Below are positions 11,341 to 24,543 of a stretch of DNA of 64,000 bases, piece after piece. The position numbers and the translations under genes are program-made. Below the pieces are notes generated by a model. That model was not told the origin of the DNA. It made no database searches and saw nothing but the letters and a program-made list of their open reading frames with translations. Source of the DNA: Blasia pusilla (lineage: Eukaryota > Marchantiophyta > Marchantiopsida > Blasiales); assembly GCA_050084515.1 (NCBI GenBank), contig CM114274.1:36890001-36954000 (forward strand). The letters run 5' to 3'. Each line of letters opens with the position of its first letter. The first letter of the stretch is position 1.

Positions 11341-14300
11341 ATCTCCGATTTTTGGGAAAATTATTCTCCAAATTGACAGGAAATGGTTTTTTAATGGTAA
11401 ATTTATAATGACTAAGAAAGGAAACTGCTGCACGTCTCACTTAAGTTAGGAGACAATTATGCCTCCATGTATTGGTGAGACTACGACCTTCAGGACTATG
11501 CAAACTAGTGTAAAGATTAATTCACACAAATTCAATATTTTTTCTTCTATTGATAGATGGAAACATGCTCTCTCATCTCTCATGTGACTTTTGTCCTCAA
11601 CATGTTTTCCTTAACCTCATGAGCCTATCTTTTGACCGCCTTATAGGCCTTACAGATCCTCTGAAACAAAATGTGACAAGGAAGATAATCGGATGGCAAT
11701 CATCAACTCCCATCGCGGATAATATTTTTGGGTGGGGGTTTACTAAGATCTCCAGTTAAAGTAATGTTATCGAGCATTGCATGTCCTCTTTAGTTCAAAA
11801 TTATGTATCTCGGATTGTGGCAAAGTAGCATGCACACCACATGGTTGAGCGACAAGAGTAGGATGTGCGTGAAAGAGGCAGTGGCACACCTCTCCCAAGC
11901 ACATGGAGCCAATGTACGATCGGCTCTAGTTCCACCACAACCTAGGGTAGTACGAGGTGTCAAGGCCGACAAATCAACAATGGACCGCTCTATACATGGA
12001 GTGAGAGCATGTGAGAGTTGAATCCATGAGGAACATCATGTTGAGCACTTTAGGTTATCCTTTGATATTATAGGCGATGAATTCAACATGCCTTTATGAG
12101 TATCTCTTACCTTGTAGTGCCCGTAGAATCTATTGATAGTTATTTTGCTTTAAAGAATACTTAACTAACTTTGAGGATACCTTTTAGAGTTTACAAAATG
12201 TAGGGAGTCCCTGACTCCCAAAGGCATGGATAATGTTTGGCAGACTCGAGATAATTTCTTTGCCAACCAAGATGCCTTAGAATCTTTGTTGAGTTCTTGA
12301 AACTCTAATGCTCATATAGTGTCTTTTAGTGATTAAGCTATTTTTAGTATAGATACTAACTCCACATTGGGTTTATGATGGAGCATGACATGCCACATCC
12401 TGATGAATGGAGGAATTCCTATCCATCAGCTTGGATTCAATTATCGAATCCAATCATTCAAATTATCCCTCAAACAAGAAGATAGGAGGCATAATATGAA
12501 TAGTTGGATTTAATACACGTGCAACGTGATTGGGGGATTTGAGCTTTTCATTAATCTTCTCCAAACGCTGCCACACAACAAGTGTGGTATTTGAAGATAT
12601 CAAGTCTCCACTCTAAGAGCATGGCACTTCTAGTATTAAAATGAGTTTGAGTTTAGTTCAAAGTTTCATGGGTTTGAGTTATTAAAAAAACAAGGATGGA
12701 ACATACAATACACAGTTGAAGCACCTATAAAGGCTTCTTTGGACGGTGGACTTCTACATGTCTAGCATGGGCTGCATATTGCCACATGTGGCACACTAAG
12801 TATATACTAGCGCCATAGATTAGTTTCGTGACACAAGTGTTGCTTTTCTAAATATTTTTATGTATATACATAATTTTTTCCTTATCCCAAAATTCCAAAG
12901 GCTTGTATGATTATAATCTTGAATACATATTATTCCATTTTGAAGGATTTTCTGGAAAAATTAAGAAAAGTAGAAATAAGGAACAATTTAGAATTTCAAG
13001 ATGTATTTTTTGGATATAACAAAAGAATGTGTGGCCGTACTTTGCGAGTTTATTACAACTGGAGTGAAAGCTAAATGCAAGTAGGCTACGAATCATTGTG
13101 ACTATATTGCAAGCACAAGAAAATGAAATTTTGGGGCCACATTGGAGTTGCAAAAAACGATTTGGGTTTTTTTTCTTGCGAGTTGGCCACTCGTAACATT
13201 CCAACTCCAAGCATCTCTTTTGCCACTCTCTTGCAACTCCCAAGACTGACAAAGTTGCCTAATAGTGATGACTTCTTTTTCACTAAATTCACAAGGTGGA
13301 CCAATTACATTGCAAGAATTCCTTAATTTTAAGTCCGAAAAAAATTTACATGATGACATTAATATGTGTTACTTGTTCTTAGAAACACTTGTTATGTACT
13401 TATGAGTATATGTTGTTACGTAGCAAGTTTTGATAAGCTCATAACATGTGGTTCAGCACTAAATTTCATGACTAGAATAGATGGTGGTTTGGTGCTTGAA
13501 GTAAAATAAATGCATAATTTTTTTAGAAAAGGATTTGGAATCACGAAAATTCTTGCAAGGCTTACCAAAGCATCTTTTGTACTGCACCATTGTAATTTTT
13601 AGTTGGAAATATGAGCTCTTGTTTGAAATGAGGGATATGCATGTATGCTAGATTGTTGAAGTGATTATAAAATAATTTGTCCATTTGGTGCAAAGGGTGG
13701 AGCGGAGAGGTCTTGTAGTTTTATATATATACCTATTGCATTAATCCAAAGCAAATAAGGAAGCATGCTTCGACCTATTGGTGGTCAATAACTTGTATTA
13801 CATCCAATACTTAGTGAAATAAAATTTAGAAAGAGAAATGGTCCTAATTCAATAGCTTTGAGTTAGATGAACAAAAATAAATAAAGATTTAAGATAGAGT
13901 AATGTCTTATAAGATGGGGATTTAGTCAATCAACTCAACATCCTTAGATCTATGTATCATAGGAATCTAGGGGTAACTTAAGGTAACTTTATATCCTCAA
14001 TTGAAGACACGACACCCTATCCCCTACCTTGTAATTCATAATGGATTACATTGTGAATAACATCACCAAGAAGATTTGGGCCACCACAAATATTTTTCTT
14101 AGGAACAATCACAACCTACAATGGAAGATCTTGGTCCATTCCATGGTCCGATGGTCGCATCCTTCAATGAGAAATTTGAGTTTGTAATTTCAAGAGATCC
14201 TCCAAGTCAACTTTCTCTTACCACTTATTAGAAGAAAACTTGTCAAAAGTAACTATTAAAAACAGTCGAGTATACCCCAATGCATAACCATAGTCTTAAT

Positions 14301-17300
14301 ATCTTTGATGGGCATCTTGTGTGCTCCAGATAAGCCAAAGATGTTTGGCAAAACAACATGTTTTGCCAATTTTTTTAAAAGAACCTCGTGAAGGAAAGTA
14401 GGATAATTGTTCCTTAATTCATTGATTTCATTATGTAGTATATTAGTTGATCAAGTCGAAGATAAATTAATAGCCCTATTAATTTGGGACATTATAAGAA
14501 TGTTTGGACAAAGTGACTGCTAAAAGATTTTCTTTTTGCTCTTTGCCACATATACTCATAGAATATAGTCTTGCCTTTATGATACCCTCTCTAAAAAGGA
14601 TATCTACAAGTCTTGATAGGGGGTCTTTGATCATTTGAAAGGATAAAGGAAAAACGTGGTTTCCATTTATTTCTACAATGGGCAAACCCATTTCCAAAAA
14701 AAAGAAATCTTTATAATTGTTTCTTTGCATATGTACATTAGAAGATAAATCTAACAAGATATTCATGTTGATGGAGTAGGGATTTGGCATATTTGGTGAG
14801 TAGCAAACCCTTCTCCTAAGAGACAAGTAGTATTCTATTGACATAGGTGGATGAAAGAACAACTAAGGAAATTTATGGACTAGGAAGCTCTATCAAGGAA
14901 CACGTAACTTTGATGCAAAGTATCGATTTTCGTTTTAACCAAGAATTAAGTCCTTGATCTTTTCAAAAATCTCTTTCAAGTTCTCATATGGAAGTTGTGT
15001 CTTAAAAGACATCGTTTTCATCCTCTTTTCCTATGTATTACCTATAACTACTTTCTCGTGATGACCAAAACATTGCATTGACTTTATCAACATATTCCAT
15101 TATACTCATAATTTTTTCAGTAAAGCTACTATTAGGAATTATCTTATGCTCTATGACAATAAGTTCTATGCATCGTTGTGATCGCAATACTCACTACTAG
15201 AATGGAAGTAGCGTATTTTTCAATTCTCCAATGGACACTTTGAGGCTTGCAATTTTTGGAGGGCTCTTACCTAGCTAAGGATCTGTTTTTCTTTTCCTTA
15301 TTTGCAATATCGCATTGCATGTAGAATTGGCAAGAGTGGAAATCAAGAAGAAGAAGAAAATCTCTTAGGTTGATCATTTGTAGAATGAATTCACATATTT
15401 CATTTTATAATTAGTTTTTGAAATAAAGTTGAATAATTTTAACAAAATATCTTATATAAATATTAAATATTTTAAAATAAGAATTCTCACCAAGAGTACT
15501 CAATTTTTATTTTTCATATCTATAATAATTAAGAAAAATAAAATTTAAAGATATTTCCTTTGAAGAAATTTTTGAGAAGAAAATATTCATAATGATTGTT
15601 GGTAGCATTAAGTATCATAGTTGTAATCGATTACGAAAGGGAGATCAAATAGATTAATGAAATGATACTTATGAGAAAGTAATCATATATTTTAGAAAAT
15701 ATATCATGAGAAATAATTCTCATGATAGATAGATTTTGATCCAATCTTCTTAAATTATTCTCTTAAACACAAGTACTATTAGAGAAAAAAAGGATGAGAG
15801 TTAGAATCTAAAATTCCACAAAAATTATCTTTATCTTAATTTAAAATGATTCTTTTGAAGAGTCAATTGAGTTCAAACCATCTTGTCTGACAACTGTTAA
15901 AGACGATGTTTTGAACTCAATCTATTGCTCATAAAAGTGACATGGAAATTACATACAACTAGACGGAAAAGTGAAAATTAAGAAAATAGTGTCACCATAA
16001 TGAGAAAAAAATTAAGGGATGAAAGTAATAAAAGAGTTCTACTAATAAAAAATAATTATGTGAAAGTGCTCATTAAATTTTCATGACATTGAATAATATG
16101 AGTTCGTTACTTTAGAAATATAATACTTTTATGAAGAAGGGCTAAATTTTTGTGAGTAATCCACAATAATTGTGGATCATTCCTTTCACAAAGGATCTAT
16201 GGATCTTTGAATTACTATGGAATGAAGGATCACTATACAAAGTTTTTTCTTAAGAAGAAGATAAATATGAAAATCAAATTCTTAAAACCTAAAAAAATTA
16301 TACAAAATAATAAACCATGTCCAATATCAAGAACATCATTCATAAATTAAATATATCTTGGCTAGGAATCATCATGTGGAAATCCATAGTAAGAAAGACT
16401 CTACATGTGATTGGTACGTTGACTTTGGTGTGTCAGATCATAGGTTTTCCCGAGGTAAATGATTCAATAGTATGAAGCCTATGAAAGATCTTGTAGTAGT
16501 ACTCACCTAAGATGATATATCACCTTATATCACCCATATGAGTAAAGCGCCAATAGCATGACACAATATTAGTACTCTTGGAAACATTCTCTTTGATTTT
16601 TCCATGGTAAGAAATTTTGCTTATATAAGATGGATAATAGAGCATGACTACGAAGTTAAGTTTTGTCTACATGAGTTTTTCATTGAAAAAATGTGGTAGA
16701 GTTCAACGTGTAGTGCTCCTTTCTAACCCGCAAAGAGAGTCCGACCTTGATACCTGAGAATAGAAGGCTTGCGGTGACTCTTGAAGATTCAACCAATCAC
16801 ATATAATGTAGGTAAGTTGATCAAGATAGTACACGGACATATCCGTAAGGGGCCGTGTTCCTATTGCCCGCAATGTAGATGCGGGTTTGCCAGCTCGGCC
16901 AACCCACATACCAATCCATTGACCCGGCGCCTATTCTTGCCACCAATTTTGTAGCCCACATTGAGCCCACACATGCCTACATTGAGCTTGTGGGTGACCC
17001 TCACCGAGACCTCCTAGCCCGCACTGGCTCATGGCGGCCCGCTTTGGCTGGTAGTTGGCCCTCTTAGGGCAGGCTCCGGGCCTTGCTACTGCCATAGGTT
17101 GGTGCAAGAAAGCCATGGGCTTGCAGCTCGCACACCTATTTAATCCCTTCACGCCTTCCTTAACCCTAACCCGCAACTATTATTGCGTTCCAAGCCTGCA
17201 TGGGCAACCCAGGTACCAAAAAGCATTGGGCACAGGATCCGTTGGGCATGTCTGTCCAAGTTTATTCCCATGCAACCTTGAAGTCGATCAAGTTTCTCGA

Positions 17301-17501
17301 CACTAATTGGTCCTGAGTCTTTCATAATTTGTATAGTCTACTTATGAATGCTTGGTCACAAAGCCCTCACCATTCTCTATCAAGTGCTCACCCAAGCTAA
17401 AGCACATTAATTAATCCCCAAGGTGCATCTTGAAAAGTTCCTTATAATTAATTAGCTCAAACTTGGAATACGAACCAAACATAAAACATGGTTACACCCT
17501 T

Positions 17502-17505
<4 letters not shown>
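11341..17505. other. AT-rich intergenic DNA, no gene seen
   Basis: The longest open frames (for example 12911-13252 and 14479-14862, both minus) have biased, low-complexity composition and no recognisable motif. I see no tRNA or rRNA gene and no intact transposon. A GC-richer patch at about 16.85-17.10 kb also holds nothing I recognise. It is probably ancient, unrecognisable repeat DNA. Confidence 0.5.

Positions 17506-17578
<73 letters not shown>
17506..17578. repeat. (GA)n microsatellite
   Basis: About 73 bases of uninterrupted AG/GA dinucleotide repeat (about 36 units) ending in AAAA. It lies in AT-rich intergenic DNA and is likely length-variable. Confidence 0.98.
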
Positions 17579-17581
<3 letters not shown>

Positions 17582-20500
17582 TCATTGGTCTCCAAGGGAG
17601 CCCTAATTTTCCCAAATTCACCCCATAAAATTGGTTGTGGCCCTCAACACAAAATTAAATATGATTCGTGTTCCACAAACCCGTGTTTGACTAGTTAGAT
17701 CCCAAGATGGCTTGGGGAAGTCTCATGGCATATTACACCCATTTTGACCTCCTAAAATTCACCTTAATTATAATGTCATGCTATATTTTATGGATCTCAT
17801 ATCTAATGCCATCGTAACTCCCTCTATCAGGCATCTTGTGGTTGTCTTTCCGACCCTTGTATTTTGCAAGTATTCTCATTGCGTCTCACCCATATTGGCT
17901 ACTCATTGATTCCTTGCTTCTCATCCTTGACCTTAAAATTGACTTAAGGTTATTTCACCTTTCTTGCCTGGCTTTTTGTCTTCAGGAGTGAATATTTCCC
18001 CTTTCTCCTAAGGTTAGTCTAAAGGGGGAGCACCCTTCTTGATCAATGTTAGACTAACAATAGGTTTTTCCGCCCACTATAGCTAGTCTTGCAAATAGCT
18101 ATTCTATGTTTTGAATTTGGTAGGTCATACCAAGATATCTTATCCCTCGACCGGAGATCATGATTTTCTTCCCAAATCTCCACTAACGTGAGCATCATAA
18201 ACTTGGCTATTCTACATCACTTTGGAAAATACATTAGATTTTTATTTCCAAAGTAAGATAGAAGAGCATAGAAATCTTGGAGTTGATTCACATTGATTTT
18301 TGGATATCATCACAACATAGCCTCACTCAATTTCGGTCCTTGTTTTTTTTATTCATTACTTCCCTATACATATATGGTTATTCTTTCTCAAAGCTAAGTC
18401 AATTGTGGCTTTAATGATCCAAAAATTTAGAAACTTGGTTGAGGAGCAAATTTGGCAATACATTCTTAAATTGCATTGTGGTGGGGGAGGATAGTATATC
18501 CCATCATAAAGGAAATTAGATATGATATTGTCTTCAATGAGATGAAGTCATGATATACTCCATTTGAACTTATTCCACCTCTACCTATGTTTGTTGAGGG
18601 ACAAAATATAACTACAAATCAAAAGGTATTTTGTAGAACTTCCCCAAGTAGTAGTGGTGGTTTACAAGTGTTTTATAACTTCGTAAATGAATTTTTTTTT
18701 TAATCCATGGTTTGGAGATATGTAGTTAGTCTTGTGATATTACTTAGAGCTTGAGTAAGATATCGGTGGCATCCGCCTCTAACAATAAATCACATAGATT
18801 AAATAGAATCATACATATTTTTTATAAATTCATAAAGGAAATGTTTCTCACATCACATCGTGCATATATGGTAACTTCCTTTTGAGAACAAGAACCAAGA
18901 TCTTTCAAAGAAGTTGCATGTAAGATTGAATGAAATGAAGTTATGGAGGAAAACCTAATTGTAGTAAAACATCACCATCTACAAGTACACCAACATGGAT
19001 AGTAGATGGGCATCTCCATCTGGTTGCATCACAATTGATGTAGTATTCTACAGATAGACTAGTGAAGTCCATGGATCTATGTCTATCGGGCATGATGCGG
19101 ATATTATTTCATATTCATGCTCGAGGTTATGTACCTACAATAGGGATCTAGTAATCTCGTCATGCTTGGGCTTGTCTAACCGGATCTTGCTCAAGGAGTC
19201 TCTAATACTTTAGGGATAATATCAATGATTTCCACTCCGAAATAGGTATCCTTTTCGAGAATGACATCTCTTCAAATATGAAGGAACAAGTAGGTACAAT
19301 ATATGGGAAACTACTAGCCACAAGAAATGAAATGTGAAAATGAGATCCCAAATGACTTAAATAGTGGAAATATCTAATGTTTGTAGCTAACATACAAGAA
19401 TTATGGGATCTCTGAACTCACTACATAGAATTTTGTTATTCATTGTAGGTAAAAGTCATATTTCTAGCTCCATTGTGGTTGTCTCAAGCCGCACGAAAGT
19501 GTCAATTTCAGTATTTGTGATTGTCATGGGAGTACCTTGACTCACGGTACTTCAGACTTCCAAATCCTTACAATTTTGCCCCCATGCGACTCTACATAGT
19601 CACAAAATTGACTCATGTGATTGTATTCCGATTCCCAATAGTCGAACGCCAATCACAAGACAATCGCACAAACAATGGCGCTTGCAGCGGAGCGAGAAAG
19701 GAGCCACAAGATAGTTGTAAACCAAAATTACAAATGAGAAATAGTAGACTTACCACCACCCCCACCCCTTTATGGTTGGCCCTTCATTTTCCTCATTTTT
19801 GTCTTTTCACCCTAGGATTCAACCTTCTCTCTATTAGAGTTCTTCTATTCGGGCGCAGAAAGCCTCTTGCCATTTTGCTACTTCTTTTTCCATTTCTTTC
19901 CATGGATTAGGAGGAGTTTTGGAGGTGAGGAGATGGGAGAGACCCCTCCAAGAGGGGTTCTAGGAACCCACTAGGGGAGATAATTTTTTCTAGTGATAGT
20001 GGAGATGGGTGTTCCTCAAAGTTAAATTTAGAGAATTGACATCAATAGAATGGTGGATAGGGTGGTGGCATGTGTTGTGGATTGGGTTCTCCAATCTACC
20101 AATGCATGTTTGGACACTCATCTGGAAGAGTGTTGTTTCCATCGTCCTATTAGTGTTCCTATGATAGATGTTTAAGCGTGCAAGGATAGAATGAGGAGGA
20201 TAGAGTAGAGGGTGTGGACCTCCGTGTTGAGACGGCAACCGCATCAAGGTCCCCTCTTGAGATGCATATTTAGGATCCTCATATCTCCGCTTGAGATAGG
20301 GGGACTTGAGGACTCTCATGTTGGAGATTTTAGAGATCGTAATAACAAATGAGGCAAAGAAGTAACTTTGCCTCATTTGTAAACATGTGTGTGACCAGCA
20401 CATGCCTCTGGTAGACATTATGAACAATAAAATGCATTTGTAGCAGAAGGGGATCCATAACTTCATTACTGCAAAGTATAATAAAGACCATAAGTATACT

Positions 20501-20772
20501 CCTTTGCTCTAACTTAGTTAGACGTTAAAAGAGTTACATTTTTTTTAGAGCAACACATAGTGACACTTGGATATTGCACATATACAACTAGAATATCTCA
20601 TGAAAGTACTAGTATTAGCAATGGATTATTGCCTATGTGTCTAGAATTATATCAATTACAAGAGTGACATCATGAAGATCCGTGAAAGACAAGCTTGCTC
20701 GCCGTCTATGATCGATCAAGTGGAGGGGTCGGTAGCGCACTACTTAGCAAATAAAGTTTGGACTAGCTATAT
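17579..20772. other. Intergenic DNA, one perfect hairpin
   Basis: No gene is recognised. Open frames at 19521-19910 (plus) and 19990-20466 (minus) lack family motifs. At 20345-20380 there is a perfect 15-bp stem (ACAAATGAGGCAAAG with its complement) and a 6-base loop AAGTAA. The region ends at the left boundary of the retrotransposon. Confidence 0.5.
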
Positions 20773-21139
20773 CATGACCATAGGGATTATGTCGTAGAGT
20801 ATAGTGTGCTAGTAGAGGCCGTACCTTATGTAGGGCCGTAGTGTCTAGGTAGAGATGCGGTTTCATACATAGGGTTGGGGGTTACTCCGTTGAGGGTGAC
20901 TTTTCCAATAGGGCCCGCTCTTAGGTTGGAAGATATAGTGTGGAGTGCACTCAAAGAATAGTTAGTTCTTTGAGTTGAGCCTGTTGCGTTGGGAGTTAGC
21001 CTTGGTAGTGAGTAGAGCTCTTGGCTATGGTGGTTCCCGCAAGCTTCGACCTGGATTCTCCCATCGTGGAGTGGGTTTTGCTCGATTGTATGTGATTCTA
21101 TACGTGTTTTAAGATAGAAGGTCTTTCACGGATTTCACT
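20773..21139 (+). repeat. Left LTR, lacking its first ~109 bp (block B only)
   Basis: This 367-bp block matches 29409-29775 at equal length with about 97% identity by eye (differences include TAGGGATT/TACAGATT and CCTGTTG/CCTATTG). Block A, which precedes B in the right LTR, is missing; the sequence before 20773 is unrelated. The internal region begins at 21140 (CAAATAACTAACG). No tRNA primer-binding site starting TGG was recognised there. Confidence 0.9.
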
Positions 21140-22265
21140 CAAATAACTAACGTAGATCGACGGTAGCTTCGATCGTGGATCGGTAGGATCTGGTTAGGGC
21201 TGATTGTATACTCATCCGTGCATGTTCATGGCTTGTAGCATATTTTGGAGGTGGGAATCTGATCCGTGGTTGGTTAGGAAAGAAAAGCCATGCTGAGAGC
21301 TTTCCAACGCGCTTTAGATCGCCGGATTTTGTCAAGGGAGTTGGAAGTTATCAAGGATTGAAGATTCTAGTTTGTGTTCGACGGTTTTCTGATGTTGAGA
21401 GCTTGGAGTGCGGAAGCTCTGTTGAAGTTCATCCAGATCGGGCAAGAGGTTCCTCTTGATACCTATATTGTGATTTCATGTGAAGCTATCTGCTTGAGTG
21501 TGTGGAGCGTTGCGGATTTCTGTGTGCATGAATCTGGACGGAAGCGCTGTCGGATTTGCGATTTTGGAGGTGTATGGACAACAAGTTTGTCTGATTTTTA
21601 GCTCGGAGTACAGAGCTCGATTGTAGCTGATTTTTTGTGGAGAGATAACTATGGTGCCAGTTGAATTCTGGTTGAAATAGATTCAATTTTGGTTGAGGAT
21701 TTGTGGAGTAATTGTTGTTCAAAATTTCCCACACTAGCTCAAGGTCAGATTTGCTATGGTGGGCAGCAAATCGGAGGGGCTGGTCGGTTGGTGACTCGTC
21801 TATTGTTGGAGATGCCTATCCTGTTGGGGGCACCCTGGTTGGGCCTCTCTCCATAGGGAAGCATGGAAAAGCGTGGCAAACGGGGCATGTCTCGAGCATT
21901 TTGAGGCTCCGAGGCAACTCGTGGTGGCTCGGGGCCAGTGGGCGTGAGAGGCGGGGTAAGGAGCAAGGGGCAAGCAAGCAAGCTTGCTTGCTTGGGCGTA
22001 AGGCAGTTTTTGCAGGATTTGTGAGTTGAGTGGTGCATAATTGGTCACCCATCTTTGGGCTATTCTGCCTGGAAGACGCTTAACTGCTGAGTTCTTAACT
22101 ATGCCAGTGTACACATTGGCGTAGCTCATTTGGTGTTGTTCGGAGATGTGTTAGACGCTTTATACACCCATAGCTAGAAGAGCTAGAATAATACAGCGAC
22201 ATCAACATTACTTGGTTACTTAGTGGTGGTGATTTGGTGGTGGTGCGGCATCGGCGTTGGTCATC
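21140..22265 (+). other. Retrotransposon 5' leader with a 24-base perfect palindrome
   Basis: This is the untranslated leader between the left LTR and the first in-frame gag ATG at 22266. At 21971-21994 it holds a perfect palindrome, (CAAG)3 followed by (CTTG)3. Retroviral leaders use short palindromes to start RNA dimerisation near the packaging signal; a similar role here is inference. Other open frames in the leader overlap on both strands and look non-coding. Confidence 0.7.
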
Positions 22266-23639
22266 ATGGAGCTGTCTGATGGTCTGGTTGGGGACCGTGG
22301 TGCGGACAGTGGTGGTTTTACACGAAGTGGATTGAGGTATCAGCTACCTTTTCTACTTCCGACGGTTGATGAAGAAGAGGACGGGGGTGTTCCAAACACC
22401 GAGTCTTCTACGTTGTTATCGAGTGTTGCAGCTCCATTGATTTGGGACATGGACGGGATATATGGGGCCATGAAGGGCCCACGACGATACTCGGGTGCAG
22501 TGGGCACCATTGAGTTGGAGGACTTCATTCAGAAGTTTGATATGTGGTGTGATATGTAGATGTTGCGGAACGCCACATTGTTTACACCCTTCTTGGCTTG
22601 GAAGGGGTTGTTTCAGCACTTGGAGGGACCAACCATGGATGACTACCATGAGTTTAGGAGGGACCATGTTGCTGAGATTGAGGCGTGGAGACAATATTGG
22701 TCTCCAGACTATGTGTCTATCACCCATGGTGGTAGTGGTGGTAGTGCTCTTACTGTGTTAGCCAGCCCAACATTGAATGGTGCGAGTACGAGCCGGAGTG
22801 GGGATACTAGTGGAGGTACCCATGGAGGTACTAGTGCCCCACCATCATTCAGCCTGGTTGTAGAGTTCTTCAAGAGGTTGAAGAAGAACTATTAGGGAGT
22901 GAAGACAGAGAAGTTGAGGAGTCTTCAGGAATTTGAGCGAAAGACTGGTGAGAATCTTTATGAGGCATTCATTCGTATGCGACGCTTGATTTTAGTTACC
23001 CAGGGTGTGACTGAGGCTCAAGCAGTCCAGTTTTGGTATGGGATCTTGGACAGAGAGTTGCGCCGTAGGGTACATGATGCTACTTTTATGAGTGATGATT
23101 CACCCACATTGGCCCATGTGTTTGCTTTATCTGAGACGATCGAGCTTAACATGGTGGAGGAGAAAGTGGTGACATCCACATTCAATAGGGATACAACTAC
23201 TACTTCTCGTGTTCAGCAGTCCATCTCACAGTCTCGTAGTAGTGGTGGTGGTGGTAGTAGTGGGAGTCGTGGGGAGTACACACGACCTCAGTCAGGTCCT
23301 AGAGGGACACGTGCGTAGATACCATTGCCTTCATTTGCTGCCCCGCAGCAAGGACAGTCATGTTAGACATGTGGAGGTGATCATCTTAGGACGTTTTGTC
23401 CCCAAGAGGATGGGAGATGGACTTTGGAGGATGGGCCTGAGTCGGCCCCAACTTAGTGTGATCATTCCGGGAGACCAGGTCATCCTCGAGAGCGTTGCTT
23501 TGATCTTCATCTAGAGTTGAGATCAGGCCGCGGCCGTGGTGGAGCAGCTCTGAGAGGCCGAGGTGGTAGGGGTGGTGGAGGTGGACCAGCGGTTGGAGAG
23601 CCTACGGTGGCTACCCATACCACTACGACATAGTCAACT
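22266..23639 (+). pseudogene. gag (capsid and nucleocapsid) with in-frame TAG stops
   Basis: One frame runs through this interval, interrupted by TAG at about 22557, 22893, 23316, 23364, 23454 and near 23634. The retroelement capsid region is recognisable around 22.55-23.2 kb (FQHLEGPTMDDYHEF, LQEFERKTGENLYEAFIRM, FWYGILDRELRRRVHD). It is followed by an S/G/R-rich linker and two zinc-knuckle-like modules. The first is C-x2-C-GGD-H-x4-C with a stop inside the C-x2-C spacing; in the second, S replaces the expected second Cys (CDHSGRPGHPRERC). Several TAGs sit where tryptophan is plausible (TGG to TAG). The first ATG in frame is 22266. This copy cannot make full-length Gag without readthrough. 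Confidence 0.85.
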
Positions 23640-24543
23640 ATGGCTGCCAGGATTGAGCAGTTGGAGAAGAGGTTGGCTACTATGGTTGGTATTAAGCATA
23701 GAGTAGGTTCGGGAGTAGGGGCTTCCACCTCTTATGGAGGGGATGATCTCTCTTACATGGCAAGTGCACCACAGGTTGAGGCATCAGCTGCAGTTACGAG
23801 AGGAGCCACTCGAGCGTCACAGCCACGTGGTGCTACTATGGAGTTGGACCCACATAGGGGTGAGGCTGGGAGGCAGGCTAGGCTTCCCCAGTCATTCTTG
23901 TTGTCTGAGGTGCTTAGGACTCCATCCATGGTTCGTACGCAGCCTATCGAGCCTACAATGGGGACTGAGGCATCTACATCGTGTGTGGTAGACACGGATG
24001 TAGCATCTAGTGCAATATTGCGGATGGCAACTTCAGTGTTGGGATCCCCATTGTTTTCAGCCAGTGAGTTGATGGCCTTAGGAGTTGACTTAGCTCCTGT
24101 ATTTCAGCTAGCAGCCACGTTATGTGAACGCGGGAATGTTATTGCTACACGTGTTGAGGTGGATGAGGATGTTGCGGTCTATGTCAGGTGTAGCATTGAG
24201 TACCAGTGCTACTTGGCATGCAGCAGCGGCGAAGATGGATGCATTATCAACTGTACAGTTTAGACCAGATCATGTGACTGATAGCTCCCGGTTGGGAGTA
24301 CTTGCAGTGGTCACATCAACTGAGTCGTATGATGTAGTAGTTGGAGGAGCAGTATTATACCCGATGGGTTTTCAAATGGACTATTGGACTGAGACAGCGT
24401 CTTATAGATCTGGTTGGAAGTGCGAGGATGGACGTATGAGCCAGGTTACTATGAGATTTATTTATGGGGCTCGACTAGGAGGGTCTTCCCCAACTGTGTT
24501 AGCATCTATGGCTGGTTTTAGTGGAGTAGTCACTTGGCCATGA
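23640..24543 (+). pseudogene. Aspartic protease region, active site altered and frameshifted
   Basis: It begins with a coiled-coil-like segment (MAARIEQLEKRLATMVGIK), then low-complexity sequence, then the protease. The expected hydrophobic-D-T-G active site reads CVVDTDVASSAIL near 23.98-24.02 kb, so the glycine is aspartate (one G-to-A change). The frame shifts by one between about 24130 and 24260. The downstream half continues in the frame of the methyltransferase and has the retropepsin end segment typical of this element group (YDVVVGGAVLYPMGF, DYWTETASYRSGW). A TGA at 24541-24543 separates it from the methyltransferase frame. It would release mature proteins from the polyprotein; in this copy it is very likely dead. 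Confidence 0.75.

Noticed and set aside
14479-14862. 127-codon minus-strand frame in AT-rich DNA
   Set aside because: No motif or neighbouring conserved frame; likely chance or an unrecognisable relic.
19990-20466. 158-codon minus-strand frame
   Set aside because: Composition looks random and no family is recognised.
21140-21180. tRNA primer-binding site after the left LTR
   Set aside because: No TGG-initial match to a common plant tRNA end at the expected place.
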